This document shows, one piece after another, positions 16,923-25,261 of a DNA stretch of 64,000 nucleotides. Under the pieces are notes generated by a model. That model was not told the DNA's origin, did not search any database, and worked only from the letters and a program-made list of their open reading frames with translations. Made by a program: the position numbers and the translations under genes. Position 1 is the first letter of the stretch, and every line of letters starts with the position of its first letter. This DNA comes from Agrobacterium sp. a22-2 (GTDB lineage: Bacteria > Pseudomonadota > Alphaproteobacteria > Rhizobiales > Rhizobiaceae), in the NCBI RefSeq assembly GCF_012276985.1, contig NZ_JAAXMM010000011.1:62001-126000 (forward strand), written 5' to 3'.

Positions 16923-17690
16923 ATGGACACGATCTTGACATCAGCAGGGGCGCCGCTCGATCCAGATTGGGTCCGTGCGGAATTCAAACGGCGACGCGGA
17001 CATTGGCATGATGACTGGGAAGCGATGTTGTCCTACTCACCGGCCTATGTTGCCGCCTATCTCGATTTTTCCGCCTATTCCAGCGACCACGGCACCATCC
17101 CGCCGAAACTGCGCGAGCTCATCTATGTGGCGACGAATTGTTCGCCGACGCACATGTTCGAGAAGGGGTTCAGGAATCACGCCCGGCAGGCCTTGGAGCT
17201 GGGTGCCACCCCTGCCGAGCTTCTGTCCGTGGTCGCGACGGTCAGTGCGATCGGCATCCACTCCTATCTGCTGGTTGCTGCCGCGGTGGAAGAGTTCGCG
17301 CCGGGTCAGGTGGTCTCTGACGCAGGCCATGTGGAAAAGGTGCGCAAAGACCATCTCGCCGTCTTCGGCGCGGTGCTTGACGAGGTCCAGGCTGGGATAG
17401 CGCTCGATCCACGCTTCTATGCCTGCTGGCTGGATTTCGCGGCCGCCCCGACACGGGGCCCAAATGCGGCGCTTTCGTTGAAGGAGGCACACCTGATCGC
17501 CCTGGCGGTCCATGCCCAGGTGACGCAGCTCAATGGGACAGGCGTGCGTCATCATGTGCGGGCAGCACTGGAGCATGGAGCAAGCCCGCAGGAGGTTCTC
17601 GATGTCTGCAGGCAGATCTCGAGCATGGGGATTCACGCCATGGTGTTTGCCTTGCCGATCATCAACGGCTTGAAACAGGGAGGTGTTTGA
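16923..17690 (+). CDS. Double-domain carboxymuconolactone decarboxylase family protein
   Basis: 255 residues made of two CMD-like halves. The first half contains PPKLRELIYVATNCSPTHMF then FRNHARQALELGATPAELLSV (about residues 55-105); the second has SLKEAHLIALAVHAQVTQLN then VRHHVRAALEHGASPQEVLDV (about 180-230). Both HxxxALExGAxPxE helices are well preserved. The CxxC of AhpD peroxidases is absent, so a decarboxylase or isomerase role on a ring-fission lactone is more likely than peroxide reduction. It lies 5 bases after the monooxygenase and 1 base before the dienelactone hydrolase, implying a shared operon. Confidence 0.82.
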   Translation: MDTILTSAGAPLDPDWVRAEFKRRRGHWHDDWEAMLSYSPAYVAAYLDFSAYSSDHGTIPPKLRELIYVATNCSPTHMFEKGFRNHARQALELGATPAELLSVVATVSAIGIHSYLLVAAAVEEFAPGQVVSDAGHVEKVRKDHLAVFGAVLDEVQAGIALDPRFYACWLDFAAAPTRGPNAALSLKEAHLIALAVHAQVTQLNGTGVRHHVRAALEHGASPQEVLDVCRQISSMGIHAMVFALPIINGLKQGGV

Positions 17691-17691
17691 C

Positions 17692-18396
17692 ATGCAGGGC
17701 GTGGAGCGGCGTTACGACGCCGGGGGTGTCGAATGTGTGGGTTACTATGCGGCTGGGGACAGCGCCGCCAAGGTTGGCGTTCTGTTGCTGCATGAGGCGC
17801 CCGGCCTCGGGCCGCATATGCGAAGGCGCGCCGATATGCTGGCCGGTCTGGGTTACCATGCCTTTGCTGCCGATTTGCATGGAGGAGGGCAGTTGGTCCA
17901 GACGCCGGCCGAGGCCCGTGTCCTGGTTGGCGCGCTGAAAGCCGACCCCGATCTCCTGATGGCACGGGTCGAAGGCGGGCTCAGAGCCCTGGCGGAGGCC
18001 AGCCGGTTGGATGTCGAGCACATCGCCGTCGCCGGCTATTGCTTCGGGGGTTGGTGCGGTCTGGAATTTGCCCGCACAGGCGTGGGAGTCGGAAGCGTCG
18101 CCGTCTTTCACGGCGGGCTCACCAGCGAGCGCGGCGCGGCAGCCTTGAAATCCTCAGTGCTGGTCTGTGTCGGCGACGCCGACCCTTTTTCACCGATGGA
18201 CCAGATCCGTGGCTTCCAGGAGGAAATGAGCAGCGCCGGCGTCGATTACCAGCTCTGCCTGTTCGGGGGCGTGGGACATGGTTTCACCGATCCCGATCTT
18301 CACGGCGCCGGTCCCGGTTTCGGATACAGCGCCAAGGCAGATGCCGGCTCGTGGAGCGCCTTTATTTCGCTGCTGGGACAAACACCGGCCGCTTAG
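17692..18396 (+). CDS. Dienelactone hydrolase family protein
   Basis: 234 residues, alpha/beta hydrolase with a cysteine nucleophile. The catalytic triad can be read as Cys117 in AGYCFGGWC, Asp164 in GDADPFSP and His196 in GVGHGF; Glu35 in LHEAPGLGPH matches the glutamate that gates the cysteine in dienelactone hydrolase. The enzyme opens enol-lactones to keto acids such as maleylacetate. ATG 17692 is preferred over the GTG nine bases earlier, which lies inside the end of the upstream gene. Its neighbours, a monooxygenase and CMD protein, fit an ortho-cleavage-like sequence. Confidence 0.87.
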   Translation: MQGVERRYDAGGVECVGYYAAGDSAAKVGVLLLHEAPGLGPHMRRRADMLAGLGYHAFAADLHGGGQLVQTPAEARVLVGALKADPDLLMARVEGGLRALAEASRLDVEHIAVAGYCFGGWCGLEFARTGVGVGSVAVFHGGLTSERGAAALKSSVLVCVGDADPFSPMDQIRGFQEEMSSAGVDYQLCLFGGVGHGFTDPDLHGAGPGFGYSAKADAGSWSAFISLLGQTPAA

Positions 18397-18519
18397 AGCA
18401 TGTCCAGGAAATCCGTCCGGCGGGGTCACGCCGTGACGCTTGTAAAGACAGATCGATAGGGCGTCTTCGAGTGTCGGCAACAGACGAAGACCCTCACGTT
18501 TGAACATAGGATTCAGCTG

Positions 18520-19365
18520 ATGAAATTCGACGGAAAATTGGTGCTCATAACGGGTGCGGCGACCGGTATCGGTCGGGCGACGGCACGACGCCTCGGCCAG
18601 CTGGGGGCTCGCGTGGTCATCGTCGACTTGAACGGGGAGGGCGCTGAGGCGGCTGCCAAGTCGGTTCCGGGCGGCAAGGCGCTGGCGTTTCGCTGTAATG
18701 TCGCAAACGACCGGGAGGTCGCCGATCTGCGGCGGGAGGTCGAGAGCACGTGCGGTGCCGTCGACATCCTCATCAACAATGCGGCCAAACCTCCGGTGAC
18801 CGGATCCATCTTGAATACCGAACTCGATCAATGGCGCGAGGCCTTCGACATCAATGTGCTCGGTTATCTTCGCACCATCCGGGCCTTCCTGCCCGGCATG
18901 CTGGAGCGCCAGGCGGGACATATCGTCAACACATCCTCCGCACTGGCGCTGCTACCCGATCCACCGATCCGCTTCATGGGGCCGTATATCGCCTCGAAAG
19001 GCGCGCAGCTGTCGATGAGCTATGCCTTCGCCCATGCCTTGAGCGGAACCGGCGTGGGTGTTTCGGTCTTCTGCCCCGGCATAACCGCAACGGCGGAGAT
19101 GCCGGGAGGCGTTCCGCCGACGCCGCCACCGGGGATGCCGGCCCCGGAAGAATTTGCCATCGGCGTTCCCAAGCGCCGCACGGTGCGGGTTCCGGCAGAG
19201 TATGCGGCAAATGTCCTGATCGACGGTCTCGAACAGGATGCCTTCCTGATCTGCTCGCAGGCCGGTTATCAGCCCGACCTGATCGCGTTCGCAACGGCTG
19301 GCTACGATCCGGCGTCGATCGTCGGCGAGGCCCGTGGTGAGTTGTCCGCCAGCGTGGGGAGATAA
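18520..19365 (+). CDS. Short-chain dehydrogenase/reductase (SDR)
   Basis: 281 residues of classical SDR type. The cofactor motif TGAATGIGRA is at residues 11-20, Asp at the end of strand 2 (VIVDLNGEG) suggests NAD(H) preference, NNAAKPP replaces the usual NNAG, and the catalytic Ser and YxxxK are in NTSSALALLP and PYIASKGAQ. The C-terminal part is longer than usual (VPPTPPPGMPAPEEF). It follows the dienelactone hydrolase after 123 bases and precedes a CMD gene by 3 bases. It likely interconverts an alcohol and a ketone in the local pathway. Confidence 0.88.
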   Translation: MKFDGKLVLITGAATGIGRATARRLGQLGARVVIVDLNGEGAEAAAKSVPGGKALAFRCNVANDREVADLRREVESTCGAVDILINNAAKPPVTGSILNTELDQWREAFDINVLGYLRTIRAFLPGMLERQAGHIVNTSSALALLPDPPIRFMGPYIASKGAQLSMSYAFAHALSGTGVGVSVFCPGITATAEMPGGVPPTPPPGMPAPEEFAIGVPKRRTVRVPAEYAANVLIDGLEQDAFLICSQAGYQPDLIAFATAGYDPASIVGEARGELSASVGR

Positions 19366-19368
19366 CCC

Positions 19369-19923
19369 ATGGGGCGCATAAAATATCTTTCGCCGGAAGA
19401 CCTCGCGCCGGAGCATCGCAACATTCAACGCATGACGTCGAATATTACGCGTGCGGTCGCCCATAGCCCGGTGCTTGCCAAACTCGTCGCGGCCAAGGGC
19501 ATGTATTTCCGCCATGAAAGCGGGCTGAATCCCCGCCTGCGGGAACTGGCGATCCTGCAGGTCGGCTATACCACGCGCTCTGCCTATGAATGGGCCCATC
19601 ACGTGGATGTGGCACTGTCCTTCGGGGTGAGCCTCGACGATATCCGGGCGATTGCAGTGGAGAGTGACGGCGGCACCTCAGATCTTGAGCCGCTCGCCCG
19701 AACCGTGCTGGCCGCGACCAGAGAGCTGACCGACCACATCACGCTTTCACAGGAGAGGTTCGATCGTCTCGCGGAGGCCCTCAGCAGTGAACACCTCGTG
19801 GATCTGCTCGTGACGATCGGCGAATACATCGGTCTCGTCCGCGTCATGGCGGCCATCGAGATCGATCTCGAGCCGGAATATGTCCCGCGTCTCCTGGAGT
19901 TCCCGCTCCCTCAGACCCGATGA
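19369..19923 (+). CDS. Carboxymuconolactone decarboxylase family protein (single domain)
   Basis: 184 residues. Core CMD segments are GLNPRLRELAILQVGYTTRS, AYEWAHHVDVALSFGVSLDD (about residues 45-85) and a second conserved helix LVDLLVTIGEYIGLVRVMAA. The EWxHH motif is the same as in AhpD-fold decarboxylases that use a general base histidine; no CxxC is present. Its layout is the one expected for the truncated gene at 1-303. The gene begins 3 bases after the SDR stop codon and is followed by a fumarylacetoacetase-family gene after 111 bases. Confidence 0.83.
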   Translation: MGRIKYLSPEDLAPEHRNIQRMTSNITRAVAHSPVLAKLVAAKGMYFRHESGLNPRLRELAILQVGYTTRSAYEWAHHVDVALSFGVSLDDIRAIAVESDGGTSDLEPLARTVLAATRELTDHITLSQERFDRLAEALSSEHLVDLLVTIGEYIGLVRVMAAIEIDLEPEYVPRLLEFPLPQTR

Positions 19924-20034
19924 CTTCTATCCCCGACAAAAGCGGATGGCCCGCTCAGCCGCTTTCGTCCCGGCAACAGACAGCAAAAAACAGCGCCGTC
20001 CTGATGACAGGCGGCTTCAATAGGAGTGCTTACA

Positions 20035-20889
20035 ATGAAACTGCTTACCTTTGAGATCCAGAACCGCAAAAGCTTCGGCGCGGTTGTCGATGATGGCGTT
20101 GTCGATCTTGGCCGAAAGTTCGAAGGGCGCTATGCAGATCTCCTGGCTGTCCTTGAAGCGCAGGCCTTGCCCGAACTCGAAAGTGCCTGCGTCGGCGCCA
20201 AGCCCGACTACATGTTGTCGGATATTACGTTCCTTCCGGTCATCCCCAATCCGCCGAAAATCATCTGCATCGGCGTGAATTACGAGGCCCACCGCTCCGA
20301 AATCGGCCGGGATCCCAGCAAGAAGCCTATGGTTTTCGCACGGTTTGCCGCCACTCAGATCGGCCACATGCAGCCTTTGCTGGCGCCGCCGGAATCCCAC
20401 ACCTTCGACTACGAAGGCGAGATCGCGGTGATCATCGGCAAGCCCGGTCGCCGGATTTCGCAAGAGGACTCCTGGAGCCATATCGCTGGCTACGCCCCCT
20501 ACAATGACGGCAGCATTCGCGAATGGCAGGGGCATACCGCACAATGGCTGCCGGGCAAGAACTGGTATCAGACGGGCGGCTTCGGACCCTGGATGTCGAC
20601 GCGCGGCGAAATCCCCGACAATGCGCCGCTCCATCTGCTCACCCGCGTCAACGGCATGGAGGTCCAGCGTGCGGATGCCAGCCAGATGATTTTCTCGATC
20701 CCGGAGATCATCGAATATTGTTCGACCTTTATCCCGCTGCAACCCGGTGACGTGATCGTGACGGGAACGCCGGGCGGTGTCGGCGTTCGCCGCTCGCCGC
20801 AATTGTTCCTCAAGGATGGGGATGTCGTCGAGGTGGAAGTCTCGGAGATCGGCATATTGCGCAATCCGGTTCGGGCGGAGAAAGCCTGA
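20035..20889 (+). CDS. Fumarylacetoacetate hydrolase family protein
   Basis: 284 residues. The FAH-family C-terminal domain is obvious: KIICIGVNYEAHRSEIG, FDYEGEIAVIIGKPGRRISQ (metal-binding glutamates), YNDGSIREWQ (metal-binding Asp), and GDVIVTGTPGGVGVRRSP. These enzymes cleave acylpyruvates or decarboxylate and hydrate ring-cleavage products using Mg or Mn. ATG 20035 is chosen over an upstream start at 20026 on family fit. It is the last recognisable gene of the first catabolic region. Confidence 0.88.
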   Translation: MKLLTFEIQNRKSFGAVVDDGVVDLGRKFEGRYADLLAVLEAQALPELESACVGAKPDYMLSDITFLPVIPNPPKIICIGVNYEAHRSEIGRDPSKKPMVFARFAATQIGHMQPLLAPPESHTFDYEGEIAVIIGKPGRRISQEDSWSHIAGYAPYNDGSIREWQGHTAQWLPGKNWYQTGGFGPWMSTRGEIPDNAPLHLLTRVNGMEVQRADASQMIFSIPEIIEYCSTFIPLQPGDVIVTGTPGGVGVRRSPQLFLKDGDVVEVEVSEIGILRNPVRAEKA

Positions 20890-21005
20890 ACGATGATCCA
20901 ACCATAGATCGGATGCGGCCCTGCGGCTGTATCCGGTCTATCCGTTGCACGCCCCGCTCTTCCAGAGTGACGAAGCGCTCTGAAAATGAGGTCACCTATG
21001 CGCCT

Positions 21006-21119
21006 ATGGAGGATTGGCCTGCTGCTTACCTTGCGGCGCTAAGGTTTGATCGCCACAAGCTCACGGTGCTCGACGAGCTAGAAGCGCACTACGAGGATGT
21101 CGAAGATTTGAAAGAATGA
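21006..21119 (+). CDS. Possible 37-residue hypothetical protein or gene remnant
   Basis: The frame opens with MEDWPAAYLAALRFDRHKLT and ends acidic (EAHYEDVEDLKE). Its composition looks more protein-like than the surrounding bases, and its stop codon overlaps the start of the next small frame (ATGA, 21116-21119). The frame could extend upstream as far as 20913 but that part is Arg/Cys-rich and unconvincing. No family is recognised; it may be the tail of a decayed gene. Confidence 0.25.
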   Translation: MEDWPAAYLAALRFDRHKLTVLDELEAHYEDVEDLKE

Positions 21120-21298
21120 CGCAGCATACTAAAAGCGGCGCATTGCGCTTGATTACGACGGTAGCCGAAGGGGCGGCGGGCGACGTAGTCGCCGGCGGCA
21201 TCGCCACGATGGCCGGGTCGATTCTGGGCAGGAAGAAAGTCAAACGACTCTGTACCAGAATGAAGGGCGGCTTGCAGGATCAACAAGAACGGCGATAA
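21116..21298 (+). CDS. Possible 60-residue hypothetical protein
   Basis: A short frame coupled by ATGA overlap to the one before it. It has a basic N-terminus, a Gly/Ala-rich central stretch (AAGDVVAGGIATMAGSILGR, about residues 20-39) that could be a membrane or amphipathic segment, and a basic C-terminus. No family is recognised and no strong ribosome site is seen apart from coupling. Confidence 0.25.
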   Translation: MTQHTKSGALRLITTVAEGAAGDVVAGGIATMAGSILGRKKVKRLCTRMKGGLQDQQERR

Positions 21299-21388
21299 TG
21301 GGCGCGAGTTACGCATCGACCGGTAGCGCGCCCATTGCTGTCAAAAAATACCAGCGGAGGCTATCCCGAAAGCCGCCGTTTATTGGCT

Positions 21389-22072
21389 CTATTTCTCACG
21401 GAGCTTTGCCAGATACTCGCGCAACAGACTCACCCGCCGCGGACGAAAACTGGCTCCGCTGCTTGAAAGGCTTTCGATCCGGTCGTCCCTGAACATCCGG
21501 AAGTCATCACGCAGGCAACACCAGGTTAGAACCGTCAGGACGTGATCGCTGTACATGATGGCAAGGGGGCGAATGATGCGCTGGCTGGCGGCGCCCGCTT
21601 GATCACGATAGCCGATTTCGATCTCCTGTTCCTCCCAGCACGCCTGCCGTATCGCTTGCAGATGCGGATGCGCGCCGTAGCGACCATTTGGCCGATAGAC
21701 GTGGGATATGGAATGCAGCAATTGCTGCTCGCGGTCGTCCGGCAAGGTTGCGGCGACCTTGGCGAGCACAGCCTCGGCGGCACGTGCCAGGTCCGGGTCG
21801 CCCATTTGGCGCACTTCGCCCAGTCCCACGGTAATCGCCTCGATTTCCAGGCGATCGAATGTTTGCGGCGGCAGGGCATAGTCCTCGATCAATCGATAGC
21901 CATAGCCACGTTCTCCCTCGATGCGGGCGCCCGACAACCGCAACAGGTCGATATCGCGGTAGATCGATCGAACAGACACGCCGCGTTCGACCGCCAGGCG
22001 TGCCGCCGTGATCGGCGGCGCCATGACGCGCATAAGCTGAAGAAGGCGCAGCAATCTATCGGGTCCGCTCAT
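21389..22072 (-). CDS. YafY-type helix-turn-helix regulator with WYL domain
   Basis: 227 residues. The N-terminal winged helix contains DRLLRLLQLMRVMAPPITAA, RLAVERGVSVRSIYRDIDLL and GARIEGERGYGYRL, which is the standard DeoR/YafY opening. The rest is a WYL-type ligand domain: IEIGYRDQAG, IRPLAIMYSDHVLTVLTWCC (W-[YC]-L motif region) and FRMFRDDRIESL. It is divergent from a DUF1761 membrane protein gene 105 bases away, the usual arrangement of this regulator with its target. Confidence 0.88.
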   Translation of the reverse strand: MSGPDRLLRLLQLMRVMAPPITAARLAVERGVSVRSIYRDIDLLRLSGARIEGERGYGYRLIEDYALPPQTFDRLEIEAITVGLGEVRQMGDPDLARAAEAVLAKVAATLPDDREQQLLHSISHVYRPNGRYGAHPHLQAIRQACWEEQEIEIGYRDQAGAASQRIIRPLAIMYSDHVLTVLTWCCLRDDFRMFRDDRIESLSSSGASFRPRRVSLLREYLAKLREK

Positions 22073-22090
22073 CGTCCAACTGCCGTGAAG

Positions 22091-22105
22091 TGTCAGTTGG
22101 GGACA
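22091..22105. promoter_or_regulatory. Candidate WYL-regulator operator TGTC-N7-GACA
   Basis: A short dyad, TGTC-AGTTGGG-GACA, lies in the 105-base gap between the divergent WYL regulator and DUF1761 genes, 19 bases from the regulator start. YafY-type repressors often use TGTCA/TGACA half sites. Weak evidence on its own. Confidence 0.3.
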
Positions 22106-22177
22106 TCTATACCCGCTTCATCCATTGCCCATAGCCATTGAGCGTCCCGCGACGATATTTTAGAAAGAGAGTGAACC

Positions 22178-22597
22178 ATGGTTTTCAGCGCATTTGCCCA
22201 GATCAACCTCTGGGGCGTTCTTGCGGCCGCCGCCTTCGGCTTCGTGTTCGGGGGCGTTTATTTTGGCGCCCTGGTACCCAAATATTACGCAATAGCGCTG
22301 GGACGTGAGGCCATGCCGGCTGCCAAGCCGGACATGCTGACCATCCTTGGCCCCTTCGTGTGCAATATCGTCATGATTGTCACGACGGCCGCGATCATGC
22401 GCATGACCGGCGTTGTCTCCCTTGCCGATGCCCTGTCGTTCGGGCTGGTGATCGGCGTCGGTTATCTCCTGGCGATGTGCATGACCATCGCGATCAATCC
22501 CAATTTCCCCAGGCCGTTCTACTACACGATGGTGAACGCGCCCTATTTCCTGGTCAGCATGTTGGTAACGAGCGCCGTGCTGTTCCTGCTGCAGTAG
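22178..22597 (+). CDS. DUF1761 family integral membrane protein
   Basis: 139 residues with four hydrophobic helices (about 8-28, 52-72, 80-100, 118-138). The N-terminal FGFVFGGVYFGALVPKYY and the central GPFVCNIVMIVTTAAIM match the DUF1761 pattern. Function of the family is unknown. GAAAGAGAG lies before ATG 22178. The divergent YafY/WYL regulator probably controls it. Confidence 0.8.
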   Translation: MVFSAFAQINLWGVLAAAAFGFVFGGVYFGALVPKYYAIALGREAMPAAKPDMLTILGPFVCNIVMIVTTAAIMRMTGVVSLADALSFGLVIGVGYLLAMCMTIAINPNFPRPFYYTMVNAPYFLVSMLVTSAVLFLLQ

Positions 22598-22932
22598 GCC
22601 CATTCTGTGCACGAGCTCAGATGATGTGAGGATTTCCGAGGTGCAAAGATGGTCAGGGTACCTGAATATGCATGTATCACTCGACTGCGCGACCGTGATG
22701 GCGGAGACGTCCAATTAGGTCGAGCCAGCATTCGATCAGATGATGTTCGAGTTTGAGATCGATGACGGCGCTCTCTGAAGGACACTTGATAAAACATGCC
22801 GCCAAACTTCGCTTCAGTCGTTGGGGTCGCTGGCTATGCCCGCCCGCGGCGAGTGTGGCTGCAGATGGCGCCTATTGACTCCCAATTGTTACATTGATAG
22901 CCATAATATGGCGTAATAGAGGACAATTGGTA
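22598..22932. other. Intergenic stretch upstream of the excisionase-type HTH gene
   Basis: No protein-like frame in 335 bases. The right end holds an inverted pair CCAATTGT (22882-22889) and ACAATTGG (22923-22930) and the small palindrome CCATA-A-TATGG between them, all close to the HTH start at 22933. Confidence 0.5.
22882..22930. promoter_or_regulatory. Inverted repeats flanking the promoter region of the HTH gene
   Basis: CCAATTGT and ACAATTGG are exact reverse complements 33 bases apart, and an 11-base palindrome CCATAATATGG lies between them. A TTGACT hexamer is at 22875-22880 but no well-spaced -10 follows. The second repeat ends two bases before the start codon at 22933. Autoregulation by the HTH protein is a reasonable guess. 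Confidence 0.4.
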
Positions 22933-23343
22933 ATGACGACGGATATTCTAACGGTGGAAACTGCTGCAAATCTCTTGCAGCTGCATCCCAAGACGGTTCT
23001 GCGGTTCATTCGTGAAAGGCGCTTGCGAGCGACCAAGGTGGGCAAGCAATACCGTATTATGAGGTCCGATTTAAACGCATTCGCCGGGTCGAGCAGCGCT
23101 AACGATCATTGGGACGCCAGGGCCACCAGCGTTGTCGATATTGCTGATGTCAATGAAGCGCTTCTGCAGCGCCTATCCGCAATTCTCTTGGGCGCCACCA
23201 AAGGCAAGGAGCCATCCGACACGTCCATCTCGGTCGACATTGCGCATGATCGCGAACGAAACAGCGTCAAGGTCATCGTCATCGCGCCACCGGCCGACGC
23301 CGCAGCATTGCTCAAGCTTGTTGGGGTATGCCTGGAGCGATGA
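22933..23343 (+). CDS. Excisionase-type helix-turn-helix DNA-binding protein
   Basis: 136 residues. The first 55 are a MerR-like/excisionase HTH: LTVETAANLLQLHPKTVLRF, then IRERRLRATKVGKQYRIMRS with the basic wing typical of HTH_17 proteins. The remaining 80 residues form an unknown domain with an amphipathic helix (VNEALLQRLSAILLGA) and predicted strands (SVKVIVIAPP). ATG 22933 is preferred over a start at 22894 because it matches the domain start. A HEAT-repeat protein follows after 221 bases in the same direction; the domain behind the HTH is probably a sensor or dimerisation module. Confidence 0.8.
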   Translation: MTTDILTVETAANLLQLHPKTVLRFIRERRLRATKVGKQYRIMRSDLNAFAGSSSANDHWDARATSVVDIADVNEALLQRLSAILLGATKGKEPSDTSISVDIAHDRERNSVKVIVIAPPADAAALLKLVGVCLER

Positions 23344-23564
23344 TTGTGATCTAAAAAACTGCCGAGGGCAAATTGGTTATGGAGCGATACCGGCCCGCCC
23401 CACAAACCTAGCCCGTCCCGAAGCAGGAAACTGTCGTGCAACGCGGCATGGCGACACCTTCGTTCTGGTAAGCGGCCGGCGGCGGGTGGCGAGCCGGTTG
23501 TGCTCCTCTATAGATCGGCTGCGGGCCGACCGAACGTTCCTTTAAACGGTTACTCGGTAAGCAA

Positions 23565-24209
23565 ATGACTCCTCTTGAAACCGCTTTCGCCAACCGCGAT
23601 CCTTCAGTGCGTCTGTACGCGGCCCTCAAAGCAGGAATGAGCCCATCCCTGAGGGACGTCGAGATTCTGCTGCGTCAATGTGCGGTTGAACCAGATTTTC
23701 AGGTCCGAGAAATACTGACATGGGCACTGATCCGGCAACCGGCGGGCGAAGTCGTGCCGAAGGTCATTTTGGAATTAATGCGCCCAGAGCCTCAGACCCG
23801 ACGTCAGGCTCTCCACACGCTTTCCAAGTTCAGGGATGTCTCGGCTTGGCCTGCCGTTGCCTGCCGCCTCGATGACGAGGATCAGGACGTGGTGCGCACC
23901 GCTTGGTATGCGGCAGTGGCGCTGGTGCCCGAAAATCAGCGCAACTGGCTGGCCGAAAAGCTCGCTGCCAGCCTTGGGAGCGGCGATGAGGACATAAAGC
24001 GCAGCTTGAGCCGGGCGTTGGTCGGATTGGGAGAGGAGGTCATCGCACCAGTGTTGTCTGCTGCCGCAGAACACGGCGACGCGGCGGTCCGTCAGCACGT
24101 TGAGGCAACGGAGCGCTTGCTGCGGGATCCCGATTCCGGCTTCGCACCATCACTCAAGAGCGCTCGCCGCGAGGTTATGCTTGGCCGTACCAAGTCGACA
24201 AAGGGGTGA
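23565..24209 (+). CDS. HEAT-repeat protein
   Basis: 214 residues made almost entirely of helical HEAT-like repeats of about 30-38 residues: VRLYAALKAGMSPS, FQVREILTWALIRQP, RRQALHTLSKFRD, VVRTAWYAAVALVPE, DIKRSLSRALVGLGEE and VRQHVEATERLLRD. Asp-Val-Arg and similar motifs at helix 2 are typical. There is no signal peptide or membrane helix. Such proteins are scaffolds or binding platforms; the partner is unknown. It follows the excisionase-type HTH gene, with which it may form a regulator pair. Confidence 0.75.
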   Translation: MTPLETAFANRDPSVRLYAALKAGMSPSLRDVEILLRQCAVEPDFQVREILTWALIRQPAGEVVPKVILELMRPEPQTRRQALHTLSKFRDVSAWPAVACRLDDEDQDVVRTAWYAAVALVPENQRNWLAEKLAASLGSGDEDIKRSLSRALVGLGEEVIAPVLSAAAEHGDAAVRQHVEATERLLRDPDSGFAPSLKSARREVMLGRTKSTKG

Positions 24210-24447
24210 GGCAAAAATGGCCTCGACCCAGCCACCTGTCGCGAGTTAAAGGGATGGCAAGATTGGGCAGCGTGTGGAACTGGTCGAACGGCGGCAATGG
24301 GCCAAGAGGTGCCTTCCACTTCGCGCCTTCGATTCGGTCATGAAGGCAGTTATCGGGCATGCCTAAAAGCAGATATGGTCTTCGCAGCGACGTCACCACC
24401 CTCTGTGCGCGATAAGGCGACATTGCTGCTGCCGGAAACCTGGTCGA

Positions 24448-24867
24448 TCATACCGATTCGCCCTTCTGAACGGGGAAACGGGCAGCGAAGACTTCTTTGG
24501 CTGCAAACAGCCCGTTGAGCGCCGCAGGAAAGCCGGCATAAACCGCCATCTGTATGATGACTTCGGTGATTTCGTCTCTGGTCAACCCTACATTCAGCCC
24601 CGCCTCAATATGGACTTTCAATTGTAGGGTCGCAGTTCCCATCGCCGTCAGTGCTGCGATGGTCGCGATCTCACGGGCGCGTAGATCAAGGCCGGGGCGG
24701 CTGTAAATGTCGCCAAACGAAAATTCGAACACGTAGTTGGCGAAGTCGGGAGCAATATCAGCCAGAGCGGCAATGACATTGTGGCCGGCGTCGCCGTCGA
24801 TTTCAGCGAGTGCCCGCTTGCCGCGTTCCAGCCGGCTTTCGCCGACGTTCGTGGATTGGTGCGTCAT
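24448..24867 (-). CDS. Carboxymuconolactone decarboxylase family protein controlled by MerR regulator
   Basis: 139 residues, single CMD domain: RPGLDLRAREIATIAALTAM and LKVHIEAGLNVGLTRDEITE (about residues 57-105) with the conserved helix turn, then VIIQMAVYAGFPAALNGLFA. There is no CxxC. Its start lies inside the 3' end of the upstream MerR gene (65-base overlap), so expression is tied to that regulator. This MerR/CMD pair is common in proteobacteria and usually answers to reactive carbonyls or other stress; the role here is inferred. Confidence 0.85.
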   Translation of the reverse strand: MTHQSTNVGESRLERGKRALAEIDGDAGHNVIAALADIAPDFANYVFEFSFGDIYSRPGLDLRAREIATIAALTAMGTATLQLKVHIEAGLNVGLTRDEITEVIIQMAVYAGFPAALNGLFAAKEVFAARFPVQKGESV

Positions 24868-25240
24868 TGTCTTTCATCCTTTCTTCCTTGCCGGCATATC
24901 CGGCAATCTTGGTGTCGAGGACTTCAAGGCAGGCTTTTAGTTTGGCCACATGCGCACGTACACGCTCACGGTGCTGTTCGAGCAACACGCCGCGCTCCGC
25001 TTCCGTATCGACACCGCGCTCCCGCAAGGCCGCGTAACGCAGCATTTCCCTGATAGGCATTCCGGTCGTTTTGAGGCGATCGATAAATTCTATCCAGGTC
25101 AGGATTGATGTGTCGTAGTCACGTTGGCCCGATTGGTCTCTGTCGGCATGAGGAAGCAGACCGATCCGTTCATAGTAACGGATTGTGTAGGCAGTCAGTC
25201 CCGAACGCTTCGCCAGCTCGCCAATCTTCATCAACGCCAT
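24803..25240 (-). CDS. MerR-family transcriptional regulator
   Basis: 145 residues. Residues 4-75 form the MerR winged helix: KIGELAKRSGLTAYTIRYYE, RIGLLPHADRDQSGQRDYD and WIEFIDRLKTTGMPIREMLR. A long dimerisation helix follows (LLEQHRERVRAHVAKLKACL, about residues 88-110). No cysteine set for metal sensing is present, so it belongs to the AdhR/NmlR-like group that responds to organic electrophiles. The promoter in front has the 19-bp spacer expected for self-activation. A second possible start at 25231 exists. Confidence 0.9.
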   Translation of the reverse strand: MALMKIGELAKRSGLTAYTIRYYERIGLLPHADRDQSGQRDYDTSILTWIEFIDRLKTTGMPIREMLRYAALRERGVDTEAERGVLLEQHRERVRAHVAKLKACLEVLDTKIAGYAGKEERMKDNDAPIHERRRKPAGTRQAGTR

Positions 25241-25261
25241 TCTTTCGTCACGACGCCCAGA

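Larger units (their letters stand above)
20890..21388. other. Stretch with only two tiny possible genes
   Basis: About 500 bases between the FAH gene and the end of the WYL regulator. Apart from the two small overlapping frames listed separately, nothing recognisable is seen. Confidence 0.45.
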
